Assembly (NCBI RefSeq): GCF_029893325.1
Contig: NZ_JARXWL010000016.1
Coordinates: 1 to 64,000, forward strand
From: Enterococcus sp. PF1-24
GTDB lineage: Bacteria; Bacillota; Bacilli; Lactobacillales; Enterococcaceae
Length of the DNA: 64,000 nucleotides
Direction: 5' to 3'
Each line of letters begins with the position of its first letter. Positions within the stretch are counted from its first letter, which is position 1. The notes beneath the pieces were generated by a model. It was not told the DNA's origin. It was given only the letters and a program-made list of their open reading frames with translations, and made no database searches. This document shows positions 39,317-46,627 of the stretch, piece after piece. The position numbers were made by a program, and so were the translations under genes.

Positions 39317-39640
39317 ATGTCAGAGCACCATCACGATCATGATTGCAATCATGACCACGACCATGACCACGAACAAGAATTAATCACTTTGGTGGATGAT
39401 CAAGGCAATGAAACTTTATTTGAAATTCTTTTAACCATTGATGGACAAGAAGAATTTGGCCGCAATTATGTCTTGCTTTATCCAGCAGGCACGCCAGAAG
39501 ACGAAGAAGTTGAATTGCAAGCTTATGCTTACAAAGAAAACGAAGACGGCACAGAAGGCGAATTAGAACCAGTTGAATCTGATGCTGAATGGGATATGAT
39601 TGAAGAAGTTTTTAATACTTTCATGTCAGAAGAAGAATAG
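39317..39640 (+). CDS. YrzB family protein (DUF1292/UPF0473), with integrated element at its 3' end
   Basis: This 107-residue protein has the DUF1292 core ([34 protein letters not shown]) and the usual acidic tail [17 protein letters not shown]. An unusual His/Asp-rich N-terminus (residues 4-19) may bind metal. The last codons lie in the 19-bp attachment core. The phage satellite inserted here keeps the protein sequence and only changes the stop from TAA (still visible at 51988-51990) to TAG. Confidence 0.93.
   Translation: MSEHHHDHDCNHDHDHDHEQELITLVDDQGNETLFEILLTIDGQEEFGRNYVLLYPAGTPEDEEVELQAYAYKENEDGTEGELEPVESDAEWDMIEEVFNTFMSEEE
39621..39639. other. attL core of the phage satellite
   Basis: TCATGTCAGAAGAAGAATA is identical to 51972-51990 and encodes the end of YrzB. 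The flanking bases differ, so the core is at most these 19 bp. Confidence 0.92.
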
Positions 39641-39654
39641 TAAACTAAATTATT

Positions 39655-39692
39655 AGGAGAAACCTTGATTTAATAGGGTTTCTCCTTTTTTA
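39655..39692. terminator. Island-borne terminator now serving yrzB and the integrase
   Basis: AGGAGAAACC pairs with GGTTTCTCCT and is followed by TTTTTT. The original yrzB terminator has been displaced to 52006-52039, past attR. Confidence 0.85.
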
Positions 39693-39700
39693 TTTTTGCA

Positions 39701-39726
39701 TTGACTCCGCTTTTGACTCCGGTTGA
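39701..39726. other. Left arm-type integrase site (paired TTGACTCCG)
   Basis: TTGACTCCGC-TTTTGACTCCGG occurs 62 bp inside attL. A matching pair lies inside attR at 51848-51873 in the same orientation. This is the expected layout for integrase arm-binding sites. Confidence 0.6.
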
Positions 39727-40875
39727 TTAAAAATTTAGGTGTTTTACGAGCTTTTCAACGGTCTTTTCTTTGGTTTCTTTACTAAGATGACCGTATGTGT
39801 CCATAGTCATACTTATTGAAGCATGGCGTAAACGTTCTTGTACTTCTTTCATGGTTGCTCCAGCATCTAACAATAAGCTTGCGTGAGTATGCCTGGTAAC
39901 ATGAACGCCTAGAAATGGTAGATTGGTTTTTTCAGCCATAGTTTTTATACGAATATAGATTGCGTGGTGGGTAACCAACTCTTTGTATATTCCACAAAAT
40001 ATCATTGTTGGGTCTGTAATACCAACCGATAGCATATATTTTCTTTGATTGATTTGCCAATGCTTTAAAATGGCCAGAGTTTTATCATCTAGCGTTACTG
40101 TGTCTTTGCTGCTATCTGTTTTTGGTTCAGAAATCTCATAACCATTTTTTGTTTGAGTTAAAGTCTTATCAAACAAGACAAGATTATTATCGAAATCAAT
40201 GTCTGACCAACTCAAAGCTAAAGCTTCACTAACACGACAACCACTGTAGAACAAGAACCTTAGCAAAGTTTTATTAAAATCATTCTTATAGCTAGGGAAT
40301 TTTGCGTTAACATAATCAATTAACGTTTTTACTTCTTCTTTGCTGTAAACTTTGATTACCTTTTTAGAAATAATGGTTTTATTTCTGTTAGGCATCATGA
40401 TATGAGCTAATGGGTTGTATTGAATTAAGCCTAAGTTAATAGCATACTCAAAAATCCTTTTAGCTGTAGAATGCAGCACTTTGTATTGGTCAGTTTCTTT
40501 TGCCCAGGTATTAACGATTTGTTGAGCACGTTGTACAGTTACTTCTTTAATTCGTAAATCACCATAGACCGGTAAAATCCACTTAGTAAATTTTATTTCT
40601 GTTTTGATAAGCGTTACTTCTTTGACGGTAGTCTTGTAAATTTCTAACCATAATTCATAAACTTGTTGAAAGGTGTCTTTAGTTTCTTTCTTAAGACCCT
40701 CATTCTCAAAGCCCACTTGCAAACGTGATAATGCTAGTTGGGCTTCTTTTTTTGTTTGGAAACCTCGACGGGTTGTCCGAATTTCTTTACCGTTTATTGG
40801 GTTAGTGCCAAGGTATGCCTTAAATTGCCATGCCTTAGTACCGTCTTTCTTTTCGTATTGCTTGAATGTTGCCAT
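39727..40875 (-). CDS. int: Tyrosine recombinase integrase of the satellite
   Basis: This 382-residue phage-type integrase has an N-terminal arm-binding domain (KDGTKAWQFKAYLGTNPINGKEIRTTRRGF), a SAM-like core-binding domain, and a catalytic domain with Arg in SGCRVSEALALSW, HVTRH, an invariant second His/Arg region (LRHAS) and Tyr in MDTYGHLS. The ATG at 40875 with GGGAGGAAAA is chosen over a frame reaching 41040. It would integrate and, with an excisionase, excise the island at yrzB. Confidence 0.95.
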   Translation of the reverse strand: MATFKQYEKKDGTKAWQFKAYLGTNPINGKEIRTTRRGFQTKKEAQLALSRLQVGFENEGLKKETKDTFQQVYELWLEIYKTTVKEVTLIKTEIKFTKWILPVYGDLRIKEVTVQRAQQIVNTWAKETDQYKVLHSTAKRIFEYAINLGLIQYNPLAHIMMPNRNKTIISKKVIKVYSKEEVKTLIDYVNAKFPSYKNDFNKTLLRFLFYSGCRVSEALALSWSDIDFDNNLVLFDKTLTQTKNGYEISEPKTDSSKDTVTLDDKTLAILKHWQINQRKYMLSVGITDPTMIFCGIYKELVTHHAIYIRIKTMAEKTNLPFLGVHVTRHTHASLLLDAGATMKEVQERLRHASISMTMDTYGHLSKETKEKTVEKLVKHLNF

Positions 40876-40887
40876 GTTGATTTTCCT

Positions 40888-40921
40888 CCCAGTACCTAAC
40901 GTGGGGCGTTTATGTAGTGGG
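40888..40921. repeat. 34-bp direct repeat, copy 1 (5' of int)
   Basis: CCCAGTACCTAACGTGGGGC... recurs with one mismatch at 41691-41724 upstream of the Fic gene. It is an imperfect palindrome (CCCAGTACCTAA against CCCCACTACATAA), suggesting a regulator or recombinase site. Copy 1 directly abuts the int ribosome site. Confidence 0.8.
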
Positions 40922-40960
40922 TTCCTTAGATAGCTAAGGTAAGCGTATGTAAGGGGAATA

Positions 40961-41629
40961 TTAGTAGTTAATGCCAAAAATACAATTTGTATATAGGAAT
41001 TGCTTAATTTTCGTCTTGTCTGCTGTTTCATAGAAATCAATCATTAATTTATTAAAACGGCGAAGATGTTTCTCATCTATAATCATCACACCAACCCCGC
41101 CACCAATTAAGATTTTATTAGCACAAATGGAAGCTGTCCGTTTGTTACCGTCCCAAAATAATTGACTTCTACAAGCGAATAGGAAATAATCTAGTGCTTT
41201 TTCTGTCATGCTAACATCGCTTTGTAGTATGTTTTTGATTTGTTGCGATGATTCTTTCTCATTAGGGATAATCGGCTGATAGAAAGACCCTCCAATGCCT
41301 ACATCGCCATTTCTAAGCGTATTCAACATTGTAGGGGGTAATTCACCATACGCCACCATTGCATGAACTTGCTTCGCATAATCAAGCGTTAATGGCTCGT
41401 TGATGTTCGCTAAAGTGTACTGCCAAGCGTTGCGTAAGTTAAGCACCTTTTGCACATCATCAGCCTTTAGACCTGATATGCTCATGCCATCAATGATTGT
41501 CTTAGTATCGGGGAAAGTGATATTGATATTTTCCATCTTGGCTTGACTATAAATGTTTTCTACTAGTGTCTTCTTAGCTAAAAACAAGTTTTCTTCTTGC
41601 GTTAGATTGTATTTGTCTGTGTATGGCAT
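40961..41629 (-). CDS. Fic-fold protein with degenerate catalytic motif
   Basis: This 222-residue protein shows a Fic core: flap GGSFYQP (about 113-119) and an active-site loop QLFWDGNKR (156-164). In active Fic/Doc enzymes this loop starts with a His that acts as base (HxFxDGNKR); here Gln replaces it. The Asp-Gly-Asn-Lys-Arg anion-binding nest is intact, so it may still bind nucleotide. The ATG at 41629 follows AAAGGAGG. It lies between integrase and repressor, a spot often used for exclusion or defence genes; that role is inferred. Confidence 0.82.
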   Translation of the reverse strand: MPYTDKYNLTQEENLFLAKKTLVENIYSQAKMENINITFPDTKTIIDGMSISGLKADDVQKVLNLRNAWQYTLANINEPLTLDYAKQVHAMVAYGELPPTMLNTLRNGDVGIGGSFYQPIIPNEKESSQQIKNILQSDVSMTEKALDYFLFACRSQLFWDGNKRTASICANKILIGGGVGVMIIDEKHLRRFNKLMIDFYETADKTKIKQFLYTNCIFGINY

Positions 41630-41690
41630 TGTGTACCTCCTTTCAATTTGTAAATCATTCAAAATATACATATCTCTAAATAATGCTTCA

Positions 41691-41724
41691 CCCAGTACCT
41701 AACGTGGGGAGTTTATGTAGTGGG
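41691..41724. repeat. 34-bp direct repeat, copy 2 (5' of the Fic gene)
   Basis: It is identical to 40888-40921 except one base in the centre (A for C) and lies 62 bp upstream of the Fic start codon. Confidence 0.8.
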
Positions 41725-41750
41725 GAAAAAATTAATAATACTTAGTTTGT

Positions 41751-42521
41751 TTATTCATTGGCTGGTGTATCAGATAACTGAGCTTTTTTTACCATCTTTC
41801 CATATTCAAGAAAAAGCTGTTTATGTTTATCGTCTAAATCATTATAGAGAAATAACAGTTCGCTATGTTCAGGTTTGATTTTAGCGATTGTTTGATAATA
41901 TTCATACGCTAATGGTTTGAATAGTAATGATTTAAGACGGTTATTCTCGGGTGCATAATCAATAACGAATTGATGTGATAAAACATTTATGATTTTTTCT
42001 AATTGTTCGGGAGTAGGAACTGCTAAGCCCTCACACATCGCTTTCAATGCGTTAACCTCAAAGCCTAGCATTCGAGATATTTCTTCAAATGAAAGTTGTT
42101 TATTATCTCCTAGTTTTCCTAGTTTCATTTTTTCATCTAAAACAGCTTTGAATTGATGAGAAAAAGACCGACCTTTAATTTTTTGAGCGTTTTGTCGCTG
42201 GTAATAGATGTCGTGTACATCTTTTATAATATCATCATTATTTTTCTCAACAATATCAGACATAGAGTGAACATTAGCGTCTTTTATTAAGTCTTCTAAA
42301 ACGGCTCGTTCTAGCTCTTCGTTTGTTTTGTAATCGTCGATTTCCATGAGATAGGATAAAGTAACCCCGAAATGTTTTGATAGCTCACGAGCGTTGCGAA
42401 TAGTTATTTTTGAGCGGTCATGTTCATAATTACTTAGTGTTGATTTTGGTATTTTTGTAAGGTCGCTTAGTCGTTGTAAGGAAAGACCACTTTCTAATCT
42501 CAATTCTTTTACTCTATTCAT
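41751..42521 (-). CDS. CI-like HTH repressor of the satellite
   Basis: This 256-residue protein has an N-terminal XRE helix-turn-helix (about 1-62, with LSLQRLSDLTKIPKSTLSNYEHDRSK) and a second HTH-like segment (about 150-195, LSFEEISRMLGFEVNALKAMCEG). No LexA-type autoprotease Ser/Lys pair is obvious, so induction may depend on an antirepressor. The ATG at 42521 with GAAAGGAG is preferred. It is divergent from the early genes and probably binds the three operators between them. Confidence 0.88.
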   Translation of the reverse strand: MNRVKELRLESGLSLQRLSDLTKIPKSTLSNYEHDRSKITIRNARELSKHFGVTLSYLMEIDDYKTNEELERAVLEDLIKDANVHSMSDIVEKNNDDIIKDVHDIYYQRQNAQKIKGRSFSHQFKAVLDEKMKLGKLGDNKQLSFEEISRMLGFEVNALKAMCEGLAVPTPEQLEKIINVLSHQFVIDYAPENNRLKSLLFKPLAYEYYQTIAKIKPEHSELLFLYNDLDDKHKQLFLEYGKMVKKAQLSDTPANE

Positions 42522-42544
42522 TATATATTCTCCTTTCAAGAATA

Positions 42545-42627
42545 AGTATAGCATGATGTGTTAAAAAAAGACACAAAAACTTGACAGTGTTAAAAAGTAA
42601 TACTATAATCGTGTTAAATGTTAATAC
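42545..42627. promoter_or_regulatory. Genetic switch: divergent promoters and three 17-bp operators
   Basis: Three related 17-mers of form GTGTTAAA...NAC start at 42558, 42587 and 42611. The rightward promoter is perfect, TTGACA (42581-42586) and TATAAT (42604-42609), and its 17-bp spacer is exactly operator 2. The leftward promoter has an extended -10 TGCTATACT (box at 42545-42550), and operator 1 covers its -35 region. Confidence 0.85.
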
Positions 42628-42644
42628 GGAAAGGAGAGATAGAA

Positions 42645-42833
42645 ATGATGATTACAGAGAATCAAGCCCAAGCGTTAAGAGTAAAACGAGCTAGATTAAA
42701 TTTTACAAAAAAAGAAATTAGCAAAATAATGAAAATTTCAACAAAAACATATTCTCGCTTGGAAGTTGGTAATTGGAATGCAAATCGAGATATTTATGAA
42801 AAAATGTCTAATTGGCTTGCTGAAGACTATTAA
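42645..42833 (+). CDS. Small Cro-like HTH protein
   Basis: This 62-residue XRE-type protein (ALRVKRARLNFTKKEISKIMKISTKTYSRLEVG) is the first rightward gene after the switch. Two consecutive ATGs follow AAGGAGAG; 42645 is used. By position it is a Cro-like or Str-like regulator. Confidence 0.85.
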   Translation: MMITENQAQALRVKRARLNFTKKEISKIMKISTKTYSRLEVGNWNANRDIYEKMSNWLAEDY

Positions 42834-42849
42834 GAAAGGGGTGTAGCAA

Positions 42850-43557
42850 ATGCAAAATCTAGTATTAGCACAGGAAGAATTATTTCAAGGCATTCATTGC
42901 GATGTGTGGGTTGATAAAAATCGAAATCCGTTTATGACAATCCAACAATTAGCAAATGCTTTGGAGTACAAAAGTAGAAACGGCATCGAAAAAATGCTAA
43001 AAAGAAATCCTTATTTAAGAAATAAAGAATTTTCAACTACCGCCAAATTGTCTGTAGTTGAGGGTAAGAGATTTGTAGAACGAGAAACCATTGTTTTTAC
43101 GAAAGACGGAATCATGGAAGTTGGCTTTTTATCACCAAAACCAAAAGCACGGGAATTTAGAGCTTGGGCAAGAAGTGTATTAAATGCTTTTATAGATGGT
43201 CAAATTGTTTGGAAAGGTCATCGCGAACAACTAAAGAATACGAATAAAACATTAAGCGAAGCAATTAAAGAAGCTGGTTATACCAAACCGTATCATCATT
43301 CAAATTTTTATAATCTTATCTATCAAACTGCCATCGGTTTTACTGCGGTTTCGTTAAGAAAAGCCAGAAATGCTAAACCAAAAGCGGTAGCGACTGATTT
43401 TATGACGACCGAAGAACTTAAAGCTTGTGAAGAACGAGAAAAAGAAGTCATTACTTTATTAGGATTGGGATTTAATCGCGATGAGATGAAAGAAATTTTT
43501 GAAAGAAAAGGTGTATTGTATCAAACAACTCTTAAATTGCCAGAAATGGCTCGATAG
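42850..43557 (+). CDS. BRO-family antirepressor-like protein
   Basis: This 235-residue protein has an N-terminal Bro-N domain (CDVWVDKNRNPFMTIQQLANALEY, then FVERETIVFTKDGIMEVGFLSPKPKAREFRAWARSVL, about 18-120) and a helical C-terminus. BRO proteins bind DNA and in phages often act as antirepressors. The start follows AAAGGGGTG, 16 bp after the Cro-like gene. It may relieve the CI-like repressor. Confidence 0.88.
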   Translation: MQNLVLAQEELFQGIHCDVWVDKNRNPFMTIQQLANALEYKSRNGIEKMLKRNPYLRNKEFSTTAKLSVVEGKRFVERETIVFTKDGIMEVGFLSPKPKAREFRAWARSVLNAFIDGQIVWKGHREQLKNTNKTLSEAIKEAGYTKPYHHSNFYNLIYQTAIGFTAVSLRKARNAKPKAVATDFMTTEELKACEEREKEVITLLGLGFNRDEMKEIFERKGVLYQTTLKLPEMAR

Positions 43558-43569
43558 GACGGTGAGAAC

Positions 43570-43869
43570 ATGGCAAAACTAAGCATTGATGAATTAGACC
43601 TATCGCCTGCATTGCGTGAGGTTATAAAAGAAACAGCCGCACAAGAAGGAAGACAGCAAGCAATAACTTTTATTGAAGAATACAAGAAGAAGCTAGAACA
43701 GCCTGCAGTGATGAATTATACGCAAGCTGCTAAGTATCTGGGTACAAGTTACAACACCTTGACAAAAAAGCTCATGAAAAAAGGTTTAATCAAGGTCATT
43801 TTAATTGATGGCTATGAGCGAATTAGCAAAGCTGAAGCAGATAGATTTTTAAAAGAGAATGCAAAATAA
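43570..43869 (+). CDS. Excisionase-like helix-turn-helix protein
   Basis: This 99-residue protein has a MerR/Xis-like winged helix in its C-terminal half (MNYTQAAKYLGTSYNTLTKKLMKKGLIKVILIDGYERISKAEADRFL). It is a candidate recombination directionality factor or an accessory DNA-binding protein. A GGTGAG site precedes the ATG. Confidence 0.75.
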   Translation: MAKLSIDELDLSPALREVIKETAAQEGRQQAITFIEEYKKKLEQPAVMNYTQAAKYLGTSYNTLTKKLMKKGLIKVILIDGYERISKAEADRFLKENAK

Positions 43870-43970
43870 TTCCTAGCGTGGGGCAGGATATTCCAGTAAT
43901 GGAGCACATAACAGCAAAGTCGCTAAAGTCAATTGTCAGTCGCATAAAGTCTAATTTGGAGGTATTAATC

Positions 43971-44144
43971 ATGCAACGTTTAAAACAGTACAGGGGCTTA
44001 CTCATCGCATTTACGAGCGGTTTAGTATTATCGAATCATCTATCATTAGGATTTAAGGTTAGCTTAGTGGTGCCTGTAGCATTGGTGCTATTAATGGATT
44101 TTGATAGCAAGAAGTTTGAGTCAAAAATTTTAGGAGGACGCTAA
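43971..44144 (+). CDS. Small two-helix membrane protein
   Basis: This 57-residue protein has hydrophobic segments GLLIAFTSGLVLS and VSLVVPVALVLLM and charged ends. The ATG at 43971 follows TTGGAGG, better than the longer frame from 43878. A partial copy of the 34-bp repeat motif (CCTAGCGTGGGGC, 43872) lies upstream. Function unknown. Confidence 0.65.
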   Translation: MQRLKQYRGLLIAFTSGLVLSNHLSLGFKVSLVVPVALVLLMDFDSKKFESKILGGR

Positions 44145-44145
44145 A

Positions 44146-44346
44146 ATGAACAAGGAAATTATACTAGCTATTGGCAATATAGAAGATGTTTTAACTGCTA
44201 TTTGTAGTTTAGAAGACGGCAAGATGTATCGGTGCAAAATTGATGGTGTAGATGGCATTGAAACAGCGTTAGAGCGTGCTAAAACATTAGCGGAGTATTT
44301 ACTGGAAAATACATTAGGAACGCTAGAACAAGCTTTAAAGGAGTAA
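44146..44346 (+). CDS. Hypothetical satellite protein, 66 residues
   Basis: The ATG follows TTAGGAGGA and lies one base after the previous stop, so it is cotranscribed. The sequence is acidic and helical (IETALERAKTLAEYLLENTLGTLEQALKE). Not recognised. Confidence 0.7.
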   Translation: MNKEIILAIGNIEDVLTAICSLEDGKMYRCKIDGVDGIETALERAKTLAEYLLENTLGTLEQALKE

Positions 44347-44351
44347 TTTCG

Positions 44352-44432
44352 ATGAATGAGAGCAAAGAAAAAGCCTTAACGATTCCACCGACCAAAGCGA
44401 ACGTTAAAGGCACACAAAAAGGCTTGAAATAG
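44352..44432 (+). CDS. Possible 26-residue small ORF within a hairpin
   Basis: ATG at 44352 follows AAAGGAG with an 8-base gap and encodes MNESKEKALTIPPTKANVKG plus six residues. The same DNA forms an inverted repeat (GCCTTAACG with CGTTAAAGGC), so it may instead be a structured leader or terminator. Confidence 0.35.
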   Translation: MNESKEKALTIPPTKANVKGTQKGLK

Positions 44433-44517
44433 CCATTTCTTTGTTCTCATTATAACACAAAAAATTGATGATTGAAAACTGAATATAATGCATGCAGTTT
44501 ATTTTTTAGAAAAAGTG

Positions 44518-44562
44518 TTGACCTATGTTGCTACATGAGTTATTATTTATGTAGCAACATAG
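44518..44562 (+). promoter_or_regulatory. Promoter with 14-bp perfect inverted-repeat operator
   Basis: TTGACC (44518-44523) and TATTAT (44541-44546) are 17 bp apart. CTATGTTGCTACAT (44523-44536) and ATGTAGCAACATAG (44549-44562) flank the -10 box. This fits an autorepressor site for the ribbon-helix-helix protein that follows. Confidence 0.75.
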
Positions 44563-44578
44563 AAAGAGGTGAATAACT

Positions 44579-44764
44579 TTGATTGCTAAAAAAGAACGTT
44601 TAGCTGATAAGCCAAAAGATTATATGTTACGAGTAAGGATTGACGATGAGTTGTTAACAAAGCTTGACATCATCGTAGCCAGAAACGACAGTAGTCGCTC
44701 TCATGTAGTACGTGAAGGGATTGAAAGGATTTATCAAGAATTAGACAAAAAAGAAACTCTATAA
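44579..44764 (+). CDS. Ribbon-helix-helix (CopG-like) regulator
   Basis: This 61-residue protein has the pattern YMLRVRIDDELLTKLDIIVARNDSSRSHVVREGIERI, a classic beta strand plus two helices. It starts with TTG at 44579 after AAAGAGGTGA. Preceded by a perfect inverted-repeat operator, it probably represses itself. No toxin partner is seen beside it. Confidence 0.82.
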   Translation: MIAKKERLADKPKDYMLRVRIDDELLTKLDIIVARNDSSRSHVVREGIERIYQELDKKETL

Positions 44765-44807
44765 TTGTTCTCCCCGTCGAAAGTTTGAACAACTATAGAG
44801 CCACCAC

Positions 44808-44853
44808 CGTATAAACGGCATGTAAATATAATACCACTGCATGCCGTTATACG
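44808..44853. promoter_or_regulatory. Long inverted repeat downstream of the RHH gene
   Basis: CGTATAAACGGCATG (44808-44822) pairs with CATGCCGTTATACG (44840-44853), one bulge. There is no T-run, so it may be a protein site or processing hairpin. A further hairpin AGGGTA...TACCCT lies at 44886-44904, before the next gene. Confidence 0.55.
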
Positions 44854-44931
44854 TCAATTCAGCTTATTTGCTGTAACTAAGTATAAGGGTATTTTTTGTA
44901 CCCTAAAATCGAATGAAATGGGGATTTAATT

Positions 44932-45240
44932 ATGAATAACAAATCAGTTAAAAATATAGATGAAGCTATAGAACAAGTAGGCGATGTAGCAAAAGATTTG
45001 TACGTTGTAAAAGAGTTGATGAAAGTTTTGAGCGATAAAATAGTTGCGATTCAAACATTAGTATTGCGATACGAAAAAAGCCAACAAGAAGCGAAGGGGT
45101 TGCTTTTGTATCAAACGATACGAGATGTAAAACCAATGGGCGTTTTAAGCCAAGAGTGCATAATTAAACTAGAAAATAGTTATGAACAGCTTAGTGAACA
45201 GCACAAAATCTTAATCGTGGAGGTAAATAGCCATGAATAA
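44932..45240 (+). CDS. Hypothetical helical satellite protein, 102 residues
   Basis: Predicted coiled and helical throughout (DEAIEQVGDVAKDLYVVKELMKVLSDKIVAIQTLVLRYEKSQQEA). ATGGGGA precedes the ATG. It overlaps the next small gene by 8 bases. Not recognised; similar proteins sit upstream of replication genes in phages. Confidence 0.7.
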   Translation: MNNKSVKNIDEAIEQVGDVAKDLYVVKELMKVLSDKIVAIQTLVLRYEKSQQEAKGLLLYQTIRDVKPMGVLSQECIIKLENSYEQLSEQHKILIVEVNSHE

Positions 45241-45409
45241 ACTAAAAATAGGCGATGTTTGCCGAGTGAAGCAATCAAAATTTATCAGTGCAGGTTCTTT
45301 TGTTGAAATCCTGCAGGAGCTACAAACTGGCATTTTTCTATGTTTGGATAATCAAGGCTATACGGTTGTTGTTGAAAGAAATCTTGAGAAAATGGACGGT
45401 GAAAAATAA
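45233..45409 (+). CDS. Hypothetical satellite protein, 58 residues
   Basis: ATG at 45233 follows TGGAGG and the frame runs to TAA at 45407-45409. The product starts MNKLKIGDVCRVKQSKFISA and looks like a small beta-barrel. It overlaps its neighbours on both sides (8 bases and 1 base), which supports translation. Confidence 0.72.
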   Translation: MNKLKIGDVCRVKQSKFISAGSFVEILQELQTGIFLCLDNQGYTVVVERNLEKMDGEK

Positions 45410-45702
45410 TGAACGATTTAAAAACAAACGAAACTAACTTATTTGAAAATACTAAGCATTTTGTAAAACAAGCGAACAACTCACTATTGGAAAGAGAACA
45501 GCTTCTTGATTCTTTAGAAATTGCCATTGATAAGTTTGAGGACATTTATTTCGATGATGACCAAACACGAAGAGAATTTGCTAAAGCTAAGAACTTACTA
45601 ACGGTGCTTTTCTACTCATACAAGGATTTGTATGCGATAGATGAGGATTTGGTTAGGAGTTTTGAAAGTTGTAATCTGTTTGGCAAGAAATGCGATGTTT
45701 AA
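45409..45702 (+). CDS. Hypothetical satellite protein, 97 residues
   Basis: It starts in TAATG with the preceding gene. Acidic and helical (NSLLEREQLLDSLEIAIDKFEDIYFDDDQTRREFAKAKNLL). Not recognised; part of the operon leading to the replication genes. Confidence 0.68.
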   Translation: MNDLKTNETNLFENTKHFVKQANNSLLEREQLLDSLEIAIDKFEDIYFDDDQTRREFAKAKNLLTVLFYSYKDLYAIDEDLVRSFESCNLFGKKCDV

Positions 45703-45766
45703 TTGGTTGATTCTTAACTAATCCAATTGTTACGATGAATAAAAATTTAATTACGGGGTGTTGAAG

Positions 45767-46612
45767 ATGAGCTTTAAGAATAATACAAAAGCTAAAAGGT
45801 ATTTTTGGTTGAAATTGAAAACAGATTTTTTTGACCAAAAAGAAATCAAATTATTAAGGCGTATTGCTGGCGGGGATACCTATACTATTATCTATTTAAA
45901 AATGTTATTAAGAAGTCTTAAAAACGATGGAAAATTATTTTATGAAGCGATGGGAGATAATTTTGCTGAAGAAATTGCTTTAGATATTAATGAGAATCCA
46001 GAAGATGTATCATTGACGATTAGTTATCTCGAATCTAAAGGGTTACTTGAGCTAATAGAAAATGATGAATATTTTCTTAACAAAGTACCAGAAATGGTGG
46101 GTTCTGAAAGCTATAGTGCTGAACGAGTTAGGGATTATCGAGCAAAGAAAAAGTTACAAAGTAACACAAAGGCGTTACATGGTAACAGCGATGTAATCTC
46201 ATGTAACGAAGAGATAGAGTTAGAGTTAGAGATAGATATAGAGTTAGAGAAAGAGATAGATAATAAACCGTCAAAAAAAGTTTTGACAGAACGTTTTGAA
46301 AACCTTTGGAAAGAATACCCAAATAAACAAGGTAAAGCAAAAGCATTTACTGCTTATCAAAAAGCAATTAAAGACGGTGTAACCGATGAAGAAATCTCCA
46401 AAGGCATAAAAGCTTATAAAAAAGAGTTAGCCCTTAAACAGACAGAACAGAAGTTTATAGCGCATGGTTCTACTTGGTTTAATCAAAGACGTTGGGAAGA
46501 TGAGCACGAATCTGAGCCAATCCGAATTGAACAAGATTATAGTTTACCCGAAGAATATCAAAATACTTTAGACGATTTACCAGAGATTGACGAATCACAA
46601 ATAATTTATTAA
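45767..46612 (+). CDS. Phage-type replisome organizer protein
   Basis: This 281-residue protein has the N-terminal replisome-organizer domain (KRYFWLKLKTDFFDQKEIKLLRRIAGGDTYTIIYLKMLL, winged helix, about 10-120), a low-complexity acidic linker (EEIELELEIDIELEKEIDN), and a C-terminal region common in phage Rep proteins (FENLWKEYPNKQGKAKAFTAYQKAIKDGV). It should bind the island origin and recruit the DnaC-like loader. The ATG at 45767 is preferred over GTG at 45758. Confidence 0.88.
   Translation: MSFKNNTKAKRYFWLKLKTDFFDQKEIKLLRRIAGGDTYTIIYLKMLLRSLKNDGKLFYEAMGDNFAEEIALDINENPEDVSLTISYLESKGLLELIENDEYFLNKVPEMVGSESYSAERVRDYRAKKKLQSNTKALHGNSDVISCNEEIELELEIDIELEKEIDNKPSKKVLTERFENLWKEYPNKQGKAKAFTAYQKAIKDGVTDEEISKGIKAYKKELALKQTEQKFIAHGSTWFNQRRWEDEHESEPIRIEQDYSLPEEYQNTLDDLPEIDESQIIY
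46153..46256. repeat. Repeat-rich segment inside the replisome organizer gene (candidate origin)
   Basis: Five GTTAC/GTAAC words lie in 55 bp (46153, 46161, 46174, 46182, 46203). They are followed by about 50 bp of degenerate hexamers (GAGTTA/GAGATA). Lactococcal and related phages often carry the origin inside this gene. Confidence 0.5.
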
Positions 46613-46627
46613 GGAGGTTGCCTAATT

